Origin: a bacterium
GTDB lineage: Bacteria > Eremiobacterota > Eremiobacteria > Baltobacterales > Baltobacteraceae
DNA: 31,389 nt
Direction: 5' to 3'
Assembly: GCA_021784715.1 (NCBI GenBank)
Contig: JAJYHP010000143.1
Location: forward strand, 1 to 31,389
A model generated the notes under the pieces. That model was not told where the DNA came from and did no database searches. It worked only from the letters and a program-made list of their open reading frames with translations. This document shows, piece by piece, positions 22,313 to 30,291 of the stretch (position 1 is its first letter; the number at the start of each line of letters is the position of its first letter). A program made the translations under genes and the position numbers.

Positions 22313-23023
22313 GTGAGCAATCGCGTGCTCGTCACGGGCTTCGAGCCCTTTGGCGGTGAGAAAGTAAACCCCAGCGAGTTGGTCGCACGCAGCCTTGACG
22401 GCCGCCTCATCGCGGGGCGTCCGATCTCCGTTGCAATTCTTCCGGTCGAGACTCGCTCGCTCCACGACCGCCTCGAACTGCTCCGCCTCGAAGAGGAGCC
22501 CGAGATCGTTCTACTGCTGGGACAGGCGGGCGGCCGAAGCGCTCTCGCACTCGAACGCGTTGCGGTCAACGTCCTCGATTTCGAAATCCCCGACAACGTC
22601 GGCGTTTTGCGGAAAAACGAGCCGATCGCTCGCGGTGGCCCCGATGCCCGCCTCTCCAATCTCCCGTTCGAGAAAATCGTCGCGGCGTGGGCGGAGATCG
22701 GCGTTCCCGGGTACGTTTCGAACTCGGCAGGCACGTTTATCTGCAATCAAGCGCTCTACGAGTTACTCGCGCTCACCGAGACGGCGACGCCCCCCGTGCT
22801 CGTCGGCCTCGTCCATCTCCCGTTTCTTCCGGCCCAGGCGATCGCTGCGGGCCCGGAGACGCACCCTTCGATGTCCTTCGAACTGATGAAAAAAGGCGTC
22901 GAACAGATCGTCGAATGCATCGTACCGTGGCTTGAAAACCGCGGTGCGGAGAGCGCCGCACAACCACGCGAGCGAACCTCGCGCATGTGGATACCTCGCG
23001 GAGTGAAGGAAGCAGAACGCTGA
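22313..23023 (+). CDS. pcp: Pyroglutamyl-peptidase I (C15 family)
   Basis: 236 residues from GTG. It removes N-terminal pyroglutamate from peptides in the cytoplasm. The catalytic triad falls at the reference positions: Glu81 in ALERVAVN, Cys144 in SNSAGTFICN and His168 in GLVHLPFLP. Also typical are VLVTGFEPFGGEKVNPS at the start and LGQAGGR. The family is usually ~215 residues; the extra ~20 at the C-terminus (ESAAQPRERTSRMWIPRG) are unlike it and overlap the start of the next gene. The 64-bp gap before it contains no convincing promoter that I can see. Confidence 0.95.
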   Translation: MSNRVLVTGFEPFGGEKVNPSELVARSLDGRLIAGRPISVAILPVETRSLHDRLELLRLEEEPEIVLLLGQAGGRSALALERVAVNVLDFEIPDNVGVLRKNEPIARGGPDARLSNLPFEKIVAAWAEIGVPGYVSNSAGTFICNQALYELLALTETATPPVLVGLVHLPFLPAQAIAAGPETHPSMSFELMKKGVEQIVECIVPWLENRGAESAAQPRERTSRMWIPRGVKEAER

Positions 23024-24825
23024 AAGACACAGAGAGGCAGCTCGCCATCGCTGCAATACCCGACGTACACGGGCACGCGAAGGGCGAACACCGTGCATTT
23101 TCCGAAGAGCGTCCGTTGCCGTATAGCGCGCGCATGCTTTTCCTGTGGTTCTATCACGCCTGTCGGCGTGGCTCGCCGCGCTTCCTGATGGTGAGCGACC
23201 ACGTGAATTTCCTCACGTTCGAGGATCCCGGCGCGATCAACACCGTCCGCCGCGCGCTCAAACTCGCGCTCGCCGGCGATGTGTACGGTGCCGCAGAGAC
23301 CGCCGTCGTCGACGTCGCGCATGCAACGATCGTCTCCGAAGCGCTGCGCCGCGGAATGCGTTTTTCCATCGGCGCCGAGGTCGACAACGATCCCCGCTCG
23401 CGCCCCGATGTCGCCAACATCATCGACGCGATGCGCCCCGACGGGATCATTCGTTCGATTCATTTCGTCCCGATCGAACATCCTGAAAAGGGAGCGGACT
23501 GGCTCTGGCCGTTCGATAACCCGGAATTCGCCCATCTCCTCGATGGAGTCGGCGCGGAACGACTCTGGGAGCTCTACACGCAGCGGCTTTTCGAAGATAT
23601 TGCGACGTTGCCGACCCACATCGTCGGGCACTTCTACGTTCCGGCGACCTTCGGTGCATGGCCCGATCCGGCGAAACTCGAGGCCTACGAAGATCGCTTG
23701 CTCGAGATCTGCAAGGATCGCGGCCTCGCCGTCGAGATCAACGTTCGTTTCCTCTATCGCGAGGGCGTCGCCGCCGAACAACGCGATATGATGCTCGCCG
23801 CATACACACGCCTGATGCGTAAGGCCGCCGCGGCCGAGGTCGCGGTCGCAATCGGCTCCGACGCCCATAGCCCGAAGGATCAAGGGAACGGCTTCGACCG
23901 CGTCGTCGATATTCTGCGCGAGCTCGATATCAACGAAGTAGTATTCCCCATCGGTGGGCGTTTGGCGAAGGTCGCCCTGCGCGCGAGCCGCGAGCATATC
24001 GAGCGTGCGAAACGCGTCGATATCCCGCAGCCCGGAACCAGCATCGCCGGTTTCAGCCGCGCCGAGCTTGGCCTCCCCGAGATCGACGAAGAGGAAGAGC
24101 GCAGGCTCGCGGAGCAGCGCGCGCGCAGCGTACGCGACGTCGGTTCGAAACGACGCGCCGGCTCGCCGGAGCGTGCGACGAAATCGCCGAGCGAAGGTTC
24201 GCCCGAGACCGCGCGTGGTGCGAGAAGTTCGCCGAAGCGCACCGCTCCACCCAAACCCGCCAAAGAGGCGCCAAAAGAGAAAAATCCGCCCGCACCCCAG
24301 GCGAAAACTCCGGCTGCAAAGCCCGCCGCAAAACCGGCAGAGAAAAAGGCCGCACCCGCGGTAAAGAAACCGCCGGCGGCAACGAAGCCCGCGGCGAAAC
24401 CCGCTGCGGTAAAAAAACCGGCGCCGGTACCGAAGGCTCCGGCCAAGGTTGCTGCGCCCGCGAAGAAAGCCGCACCCGCGAAGCAGGTCGCTCCGGCGAA
24501 GAAGGCCGCGCCCGCGAAGAAAGCCACACCCGCAAAGAAAGCCGCACCCGCGAAGAAAGCCGTACCGGCGAAAAAAGCGGTGCCGGCGAAAAAAGCGGTG
24601 CCTGCGAAAAAAACCACGCCTGCGAAGGCACCCGTCAAGAAAGCCGCACCGGCGAAAAAAGCGGTGCCTGCGAAGGCACCCGTCAAAAAAGCCGCACCGG
24701 CGAAAAAAGCAGCACCGGCGAAGGCCCCCGCCAAGAAAGCCGCCGCGCGCCCCGCTGTGAAACCGACTGCGAAAAAACCCGTCGTAAAGAAGACCGTCTC
24801 GGCGAAAAAATCAAAACGCCGGTAG
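22987..24825 (+). CDS. PHP-domain phosphoesterase fused to histone-H1-like Lys/Ala/Pro tail
   Basis: Up to 612 residues. Residues ~20-340 are a PHP (polymerase and histidinol phosphatase) domain with its metal-binding motifs: IPDVHGHAKGEH (His28, His30), MVSDHVNFL, SIGAEVDND, HIVGHFYVP, AVEINVR and AIGSDAHSPKDQG. Characterised PHP proteins are metal-dependent phosphoesterases or nucleases. A charged helix (IDEEEERRLAEQRARS) links to a ~220-residue tail of PAKKA-type hexads (11 PAKK and 2 PVKK units), like bacterial H1-like DNA-binding tails. Inference: the tail ties the enzyme to DNA or another polyanion. The start is uncertain: GTG 22987 overlaps pcp by 37 bp and has no ribosome site, while AAGGAAG at 23006 precedes no standard start. 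Confidence 0.85.
   Translation: MDTSRSEGSRTLKDTERQLAIAAIPDVHGHAKGEHRAFSEERPLPYSARMLFLWFYHACRRGSPRFLMVSDHVNFLTFEDPGAINTVRRALKLALAGDVYGAAETAVVDVAHATIVSEALRRGMRFSIGAEVDNDPRSRPDVANIIDAMRPDGIIRSIHFVPIEHPEKGADWLWPFDNPEFAHLLDGVGAERLWELYTQRLFEDIATLPTHIVGHFYVPATFGAWPDPAKLEAYEDRLLEICKDRGLAVEINVRFLYREGVAAEQRDMMLAAYTRLMRKAAAAEVAVAIGSDAHSPKDQGNGFDRVVDILRELDINEVVFPIGGRLAKVALRASREHIERAKRVDIPQPGTSIAGFSRAELGLPEIDEEEERRLAEQRARSVRDVGSKRRAGSPERATKSPSEGSPETARGARSSPKRTAPPKPAKEAPKEKNPPAPQAKTPAAKPAAKPAEKKAAPAVKKPPAATKPAAKPAAVKKPAPVPKAPAKVAAPAKKAAPAKQVAPAKKAAPAKKATPAKKAAPAKKAVPAKKAVPAKKAVPAKKTTPAKAPVKKAAPAKKAVPAKAPVKKAAPAKKAAPAKAPAKKAAARPAVKPTAKKPVVKKTVSAKKSKRR
24451..24756 (+). repeat. Tandem 18-nt repeats encoding PAKKA hexads
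   Basis: Degenerate 18-nt units encode the Lys/Ala/Pro tail. Two neighbouring units (24565-24582 and 24583-24600) are identical, and a 44-nt block recurs with one mismatch (24619-24662 and 24667-24710). Runs of six or seven A occur in the units, including a 7-A run near 24607-24613. These are coding repeats, not CRISPR. Confidence 0.85.
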
Positions 24826-24847
24826 ATTCGGCGCAAGGAGGGCTCTC

Positions 24848-26842
24848 ATGTCCGAACAACCGCGCATTCGCAACGTCGCATTCGTCGGCCCACACCATTC
24901 GGGCAAGACGACGTTGCTCGAAGCGTTGCTGTACGCATGCGGAGCGATCGCACGCCGAGGTTCGGTAAGCGACGGATCGACGACAACCGATAGCGAGCCC
25001 GAGGATATCGCCCACGCACAATCGACTTGCGTCGGGTTCGCACGCGCGACGCACGAGGCAATCGAGATCAACCTCGTCGATACCCCGGGCTTTATCGATT
25101 TCTTCGAAGAGACGCGCGCCGCACTGCGCGGGGTCGATGCCGCCGTTATCGTCGTCGAGGCCGATCCGTCGCGCATCGCCCTCACCCATGCGCTGGTGGA
25201 AGAGATCGAACGCCTCCGTCTGCCGCATATCGTCGTCATCGATAAACTCGACCGCCCCGGCGCCGAATTTGAAGCGACGCTCGCCGAACTGCAACGCCTC
25301 TACGGGCGGCACTTGGTCGCAGAGCAGCTGCCGATCCGCCGCGACGACACGCTGGCCGGCTATATCGATCTCGCGACGATGCAGGCGGCGCGCTTCACCC
25401 CCGACGGCGAGCGCCCCGAAGCGATCGAACCCGCGCTCGAACTCCCGGCCCGCCAGGCGCGGCGAACGCTCCTCGAAGCGATGGCCGATTTCGACGATGC
25501 GCTCATGCAAGAATTGCTCGACGATCTCGAACCGCCCGCAGACGAGATCGATCGCGACCTCTGCGATGAGTGTTCGCACGACCAAATCGTTCCGGTGCTC
25601 GTCGCAGCGGGGATTCACGGGTACGGCGTCGCTGCACTGCTCCGGGCGATCGAGCGCTGGTTCCCCGCGCCGGTCGGTGACGCGCAAGCACCGCTGCGCG
25701 CACAGGTCATCAAGACGATCGTCCATCCGCAATCGGGAAAACTCTCCGTCGCGCGCATTCACGACGGCACGCTGACCGCCGACGCGACCGTCACCGATCT
25801 TCGCACCGGCGAACGCCTCCGCATCGGCGGCCTCTACCGCCTCTTCGGGAAGAAAAGCGAGCCGCTCTCCTCCGCCGGACCGGGAAGCATCGTCGCCGTC
25901 GCGCGCCTCGAAGGGGTAACGACCGGAACGACGCTCGCCGGCGCACCCGGCGTCGCACCGCTGCCGCCGATCGAATTCTCGCCCCCGGTCTTCGCCGTCG
26001 CCATCAAGCCCAAAGAGCGTATCGACGAGGCGAAGATCTCGCAGATGCTCGCGCGCATCATCGAGGAGGATCCATCGCTCCAACTCGCGCGCGCGCAATT
26101 TACCGGCGAGCAATTGCTGCTGGGCTGCGGGGAGCAACATGTCGGCATCGCCGTCGAGCGACTCGCCCGGAAGCATCGCGTGGAGATCGATATCGCACCG
26201 CCGGCGGTGCCCTATCTCGAGACGATCTCGGCGAGCACCGAGGTACATTCACGCTACAAACACCAGACCGGCGGGCACGGGCAGTTTGCCGACGTGCATA
26301 TCCGCTTCCGGCCGCGCCCGCGCGGGAGCGGGCTGCTCTTCGACGACGAGATCGTCGGAGGCGTCGTTCCCAAGCAGTTCATTCCCGCCGTCGAGAAAGG
26401 CGTCCGGGAGGCGCTCGCCCGCGGCACCAGCGGCTACCCGGTGACCGACCTGCACGTCACGCTCTTCGACGGGCAGTACCACGATGTTGATTCCAGCGAG
26501 CAATCTTTTCGCACCGCCGCGAGCATGGCGGTTCGCGACGCGCTTCCCAAGTGTAAGCCGATCGTTCTCGAACCGATCGCCCGCGTCGAGGTGACGATCC
26601 CCGCGCACTTCACCGCAACGGTGATCGGGCAGCTCACCGCGAAACGCGGGCAGATCCTCGGAATGAAACCGAGCGACCGGGAGGGGCGCGAGATCGTCGA
26701 GGCCGACGTTCCGCTCGTCGAGCTCGCTCGCTATATTACCGAACTTCGGACCGCCACCCAGGGGTTGGGAACCTATCGGTGGAGTCACGAACGGTACGAC
26801 CCGGCACCCCCGGGACGCGTTCCCGTCGGCAGTACGTCCTAG
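24848..26842 (+). CDS. EF-G-like translational GTPase paralogue
   Basis: 664 residues; AAGGAGG six bases before the ATG fixes the start. Domain order is that of EF-G: GTPase domain (about 1-275), beta-barrel domain II (about 280-380), domain III (about 395-470), domain IV (about 475-590, HSRYKHQTGGHGQFADVHI) and domain V (about 595-664). G1 is VGPHHSGKTTL, G3 VDTPGF. G4, normally NKxD, reads DKLD (VIDKLDRPGA), an Asn-to-Asp change at the guanine-recognition site. It is shorter than canonical EF-G (~700) and belongs to the EF-G-like (FusA2-type) paralogues whose function is unclear; it is unlikely to be the main elongation factor. No str-operon ribosomal genes are nearby. Confidence 0.9.
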   Translation: MSEQPRIRNVAFVGPHHSGKTTLLEALLYACGAIARRGSVSDGSTTTDSEPEDIAHAQSTCVGFARATHEAIEINLVDTPGFIDFFEETRAALRGVDAAVIVVEADPSRIALTHALVEEIERLRLPHIVVIDKLDRPGAEFEATLAELQRLYGRHLVAEQLPIRRDDTLAGYIDLATMQAARFTPDGERPEAIEPALELPARQARRTLLEAMADFDDALMQELLDDLEPPADEIDRDLCDECSHDQIVPVLVAAGIHGYGVAALLRAIERWFPAPVGDAQAPLRAQVIKTIVHPQSGKLSVARIHDGTLTADATVTDLRTGERLRIGGLYRLFGKKSEPLSSAGPGSIVAVARLEGVTTGTTLAGAPGVAPLPPIEFSPPVFAVAIKPKERIDEAKISQMLARIIEEDPSLQLARAQFTGEQLLLGCGEQHVGIAVERLARKHRVEIDIAPPAVPYLETISASTEVHSRYKHQTGGHGQFADVHIRFRPRPRGSGLLFDDEIVGGVVPKQFIPAVEKGVREALARGTSGYPVTDLHVTLFDGQYHDVDSSEQSFRTAASMAVRDALPKCKPIVLEPIARVEVTIPAHFTATVIGQLTAKRGQILGMKPSDREGREIVEADVPLVELARYITELRTATQGLGTYRWSHERYDPAPPGRVPVGSTS

Positions 26843-26888
26843 GTATTCTCGTCACCCACTTTTCGCCCCACACTCGGAGGAACCGCAG

Positions 26889-28514
26889 TTGTTGAAACGC
26901 TTGCTCTCGGGAGCGCTGCTCCTGACCCTTGTCGTCGCGTGCTCGAAATCCGGGTCGCAGAGCGCCGTCGGCGCCGGCGTCGAGCCCGGCCATCTCCGCA
27001 TCGCGGTGCAAAGCGACGTGAAGAACCTCAACCCGCTGCTGAACTCCAACACCACCGACGTGCTGGTCGACGCGCTGATGTTCGAGCCGCTGATCGTTCC
27101 CGATTCAACGGGCACGATGCAACCGATGCTTGCAACCGCGGTGCCGTCGCTGCATAACGGCGGGATCACCGACCATGGGCTAACGATAACCTACCACCTC
27201 CGAACCGACGCCAAGTGGACCGACGGGAAACCCGTTACCGCAGCCGATGTCATTTTTTCGTGGAAAGCGATCATGAACCCGAATAACGACGTGATCTCGC
27301 GCCACGGCTACACCGATATCGCGTCGATCGACGCCCCGAATCCCTACACGGTGGTCGTGCATTTGAAGAAACCCTTTGCGCCGTTCGTCGACACCTTCTT
27401 CACCAACAGCGATCAACCGTATTTCATCGCTCCGGCGCACGTGCTCGCCCAATATGCCAACATCAATCAGGTTCCGTTCAATAGCGAACCGACCGTGAGC
27501 GACGGTCCGTTCCGGTTCGCAGAATGGGTCCACGGCGATCACATCACCTTGCTGCGGAACGATAACTTCTTTCTCGGAAAGCCGAAACTCAAGAAAATTA
27601 CGATACGTATCATTCCCGACGAGAATACGACCGTCAACTTGCTGCGCACGCACAATATCGATTGGATGTTCCAAGCCTCGATCAGTAACTATCCGGTCAT
27701 CAAAACGATCCCGGGGATCGATATCCGTTGGATGAGCGCAAACGGTTTCTCGGGTATCTACGTCAACACGCAGCGCCCGTTCCTCAAGAGTTTGCGCGTC
27801 CGGCAAGCGGTCGCTGCCGCGATCGATAAACAACGGATCATCGACACGCTCACCTTCGGGCAAGAGAAGAAAGCCCTCGCCGACACGCCGCCCTTTATGT
27901 GGTCCTACGATCCCCACGTCAAAGCGATCTCCTACGATCCGGCGAAGGCCCGCGCGCTGCTCGATGCCGCCGGCTGGAAAGTCGGCCCCGGAGGCATCCG
28001 CGTGAAGAACGGGCAGCGCCTCGAGCTCGTCCTCGTTACCGATAACTCCAACGCGACGCGCGTCAAGAAGAGCGTGATCATTCAGGCAATGCTTCGCAAA
28101 GTCGGTATCGCCGTCCAAGTGAAGTACTTCGCGGGTGACGTCCTCTTCGCGCCGGCGAGCGTCGGCGGCATCCTCCAAGGCGGCAAATTCGATCTCGCCT
28201 TAGCCGGGTGGTATGCGGGCATCGATCCCGACGATTCGACGCAGACGACCTGCGCCAACGTCGCGCCGGCCGGGTACAACTACTCGCGTTTCTGCAACCC
28301 GCAGATGGAAGCGCTCCAAAAGATCGCGCTTACTTCCTACGATCGCGCGACGCGGAAGAAAGCCTATGCGAAGATTCAACAACTCTTAGCGACCGACGTA
28401 CCGATGATCTACCTCTACTACGAACGCCAGATGGAGCCGATTAGCACGTCGTTCAAGGGCTTCGCACCCAATCACGTCGTCGAAAGCTGGAACGCGTGGC
28501 AATGGAGCATCTAG
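26889..28514 (+). CDS. Oligopeptide-type ABC transporter substrate-binding lipoprotein
   Basis: 541 residues. A TTG start is supported by GGAGG eight bases upstream. The N-terminus is a lipoprotein signal with lipobox VVAC (Cys18), so it is anchored to a membrane outside the cytoplasm. The rest is a family 5 (OppA/DppA) solute-binding protein: LRIAVQSDVKNLNPLL, the ADVIFSWKAIMNP segment, SDGPFRFAEWVHGD, and SLRVRQAVAAAIDKQRII, the last being close to the family signature. Ligands of the family are peptides, nickel or sugars. No permease or ATPase genes lie beside it, so its transporter is encoded elsewhere. It overlaps the next gene slightly. Confidence 0.92.
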   Translation: MLKRLLSGALLLTLVVACSKSGSQSAVGAGVEPGHLRIAVQSDVKNLNPLLNSNTTDVLVDALMFEPLIVPDSTGTMQPMLATAVPSLHNGGITDHGLTITYHLRTDAKWTDGKPVTAADVIFSWKAIMNPNNDVISRHGYTDIASIDAPNPYTVVVHLKKPFAPFVDTFFTNSDQPYFIAPAHVLAQYANINQVPFNSEPTVSDGPFRFAEWVHGDHITLLRNDNFFLGKPKLKKITIRIIPDENTTVNLLRTHNIDWMFQASISNYPVIKTIPGIDIRWMSANGFSGIYVNTQRPFLKSLRVRQAVAAAIDKQRIIDTLTFGQEKKALADTPPFMWSYDPHVKAISYDPAKARALLDAAGWKVGPGGIRVKNGQRLELVLVTDNSNATRVKKSVIIQAMLRKVGIAVQVKYFAGDVLFAPASVGGILQGGKFDLALAGWYAGIDPDDSTQTTCANVAPAGYNYSRFCNPQMEALQKIALTSYDRATRKKAYAKIQQLLATDVPMIYLYYERQMEPISTSFKGFAPNHVVESWNAWQWSI

Positions 28515-29056
28515 GGCACCCCGGCGAATCGGTCGTGCCGCCCGGCGATGTCGCCTGGTTGCGCAAGACGATCGTCGAACGCGCGCTGACCCGAGGGGAT
28601 TACCAACTTTCGGGCGGCGTGCGCAGCGATTACTACATCGATAAGTTCCGCCTCTTCAGCGACCCGGTGGTGTTGCGGCGCATCGCACGCCTCTTCACCC
28701 CGGTAATCGCCCACCTGCGCCCCGACGTCATCGGCGGAACCGAACTCGGCGGCGTCGTCATCGCTACCGCAGTCTCGCAACTCACCGGGTTACCGATGCT
28801 TGCGGTGCGCAAACAGCCGAAGGGTTACGGCGCCTTTCCCGACGAGTACGTCGAAGGCGCCTATGCGCCGGGACAGCACGTCCTCTTGCTGGAGGACGTC
28901 ATCACCAACGCCACCGAGCTCATCGCTGCGAAAGCACGGCTCGAAGCGCTCGGCCTTCAGGTGACGCCGTACGCCGTCGTCAGCCGCGGACTCGCACCGA
29001 TCAACGCGTTGATCGCCTTCTCTCTACCGCGCGGCGACGCCAAGACCGACAACTAA
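28502..29056 (+). CDS. pyrE: Orotate phosphoribosyltransferase-like protein with altered PRPP loop
   Basis: 184 residues from ATG 28502, which lies within the end of the previous gene; GTG 28496 is an alternative. The fold is that of orotate phosphoribosyltransferases of pyrimidine synthesis: TRGDYQLSGGVRSDYYID, the Lys-rich catalytic loop AVRKQPKGYG, and the PRPP-binding segment VLLLEDVITNATEL. The last usually reads DDVITTGG[ST]; here the phosphate-cap residues TTGG are replaced by TNAT, so PRPP binding may be changed. Length is normal. It could be the true PyrE or a paralogue with another base; no other pyr gene is nearby. Confidence 0.8.
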   Translation: MEHLGHPGESVVPPGDVAWLRKTIVERALTRGDYQLSGGVRSDYYIDKFRLFSDPVVLRRIARLFTPVIAHLRPDVIGGTELGGVVIATAVSQLTGLPMLAVRKQPKGYGAFPDEYVEGAYAPGQHVLLLEDVITNATELIAAKARLEALGLQVTPYAVVSRGLAPINALIAFSLPRGDAKTDN

Positions 29057-29066
29057 CGCGCGTTAG
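29053..29066. other. 14-bp perfect palindrome carrying both stop codons of convergent genes
   Basis: CTAACGCGCGTTAG is its own reverse complement. The TAA of the PRTase gene (29054-29056) and the TAA of the minus-strand hydrolase (29065-29063) sit in its two halves. No T run follows, so termination by it alone is doubtful. Confidence 0.6.
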
Positions 29067-29839
29067 ACGTGGAATTCGTTCCCGTCGTCGGCGATCGTGA
29101 CGCGGCCGCCGAAGACGCGCGCCGCGGCGTCGTGCATGTCGTCGGGATCGACTTTGCTCCCGTAGTGGGTGAGTAAGAGATGGCGCGCACCGGCGCGTTC
29201 GGCCATCTCGGCGGCCTCGGTTGCCGTCGCGTGGCCGCGCATGCCTTTCTCCGGCGTCAACCCCAAGGTCGCTTCGCAGATGAAGAGATCGCAATCCTCG
29301 GCATGCTTGATGACCCGATCGCAGGGAGCGGTATCGGCGGAGTAGGTGAGTATGCGGTCGTCGTACTCCACGCGCATCGCGTAACAATCGATATAGTGAA
29401 TCGTCTTGGTGAACGTGATGCACATATCGTTGATATGGAGCGGCTGCTCCGGGTTATATTCTTGGACGTCGAAGACGTCGTCGAGAAAATCGCCCGGCCC
29501 CTCCGAGGCAAACGCAGCGCAGAGCGAGCGCAGCATCTCGGTGCCGTTGGGCGGCAACCACAGCGGCAAGCGTTCCTCGCGAAATTCCGGGCCGTACTTC
29601 AGCCCGTACCGAAGCGGAATGAGATCGACGAAATGATCGGCGTGCATATGCGATATCAACATGGCGTCGATCTTCGGGTACGCAACGGCGCCGCGTAACC
29701 GCGGCAGCGCGCCGGTGCCGAAATCCATGATGATCGACGTTTCGTTGCTTTGTAACAAATAACAACTACAGGCGCGCCACGCCCGAGGAACCGAGTCGCT
29801 CGACCCCAGAATGCGCAAGCGCAGCCGGTCGTCGCTCAC
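29063..29839 (-). CDS. RNase Z-like metallo-beta-lactamase-fold hydrolase
   Basis: 258 residues from GTG 29839, which overlaps the peroxiredoxin stop by 4 nt. Metal motifs: LISHMHADHFVDL (HxHxDH), IHYIDCYAMRV (metal-contacting His region), TYSADTAPCD (bridging Asp) and LLTHYGS (last His). The sequence around FGTGALPRLRG and the ATATEAAEMAERAGARHLLL segment match the RNase Z / ElaC-like branch rather than glyoxalase II. It may be tRNA 3'-processing RNase Z or, since it lacks an obvious long exosite arm, a related small-molecule phosphodiesterase. Third gene of the kch-bcp operon. Confidence 0.82.
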   Translation of the reverse strand: MSDDRLRLRILGSSDSVPRAWRACSCYLLQSNETSIIMDFGTGALPRLRGAVAYPKIDAMLISHMHADHFVDLIPLRYGLKYGPEFREERLPLWLPPNGTEMLRSLCAAFASEGPGDFLDDVFDVQEYNPEQPLHINDMCITFTKTIHYIDCYAMRVEYDDRILTYSADTAPCDRVIKHAEDCDLFICEATLGLTPEKGMRGHATATEAAEMAERAGARHLLLTHYGSKVDPDDMHDAAARVFGGRVTIADDGNEFHV

Positions 29840-30291
29840 GATATAGCCGCCAGCACTTCTTCGGCATGCCCGTCGACGGTGACTTTCGGCCACGCCGCGA
29901 TCACTTTCCCGTGCGCGTCAAAAAGAAACGTCGCTCGGGCGACGCCGATCCGCTTCTTCCCGTACATGTTCTTTTCGACCAGCACGCCGCAAGCATTACA
30001 GAGCTCCGATTCCGTGTCGGCAAGCAGCGCGAACGGGATCTTGTATTTCGCCTTGAACTTCTGGTGCGAGGCGACCGGATCGCGCGAGACGCCGACGATG
30101 CGGGCACCCTTCCGTTCGAACGCGCGATAGAGATCGCGGAACTGCGAAGCCTCGCTGGTACAACCCGGCGTATCGTCCTTCGGATAAAAATACAGAACCA
30201 GCGGTGCGCCGAGTAGGCCCGCGGTATGAACCGTTCGGCCTTCATCATCGAGGAGCGTCACCTGCGGCAACGTGTCGCCGACTCCGATCAT
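29836..30291 (-). CDS. bcp: Bcp-type peroxiredoxin (thiol peroxidase)
   Basis: 151 residues. It reduces hydroperoxides with thioredoxin as electron donor, in the cytoplasm. The peroxidatic Cys44 lies in YPKDDTPGCTSEAS, a clear Bcp/PrxQ motif, with the Arg contact in VGVSRDP. E. coli Bcp has its resolving Cys five residues after the first; here that position is Ser49. Two later Cys (SELCNACGV) might resolve instead, or the enzyme may be 1-Cys. The ATG overlaps the potassium-channel stop (ATGA) and has AAAGGA upstream. Confidence 0.94.
   Translation of the reverse strand: MIGVGDTLPQVTLLDDEGRTVHTAGLLGAPLVLYFYPKDDTPGCTSEASQFRDLYRAFERKGARIVGVSRDPVASHQKFKAKYKIPFALLADTESELCNACGVLVEKNMYGKKRIGVARATFLFDAHGKVIAAWPKVTVDGHAEEVLAAIS

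Noticed and set aside
24451..24756. Regular repeats resembling a CRISPR array
   Set aside because: Units are contiguous 18-nt coding repeats in frame with the PHP protein; there are no unique spacers or cas genes.
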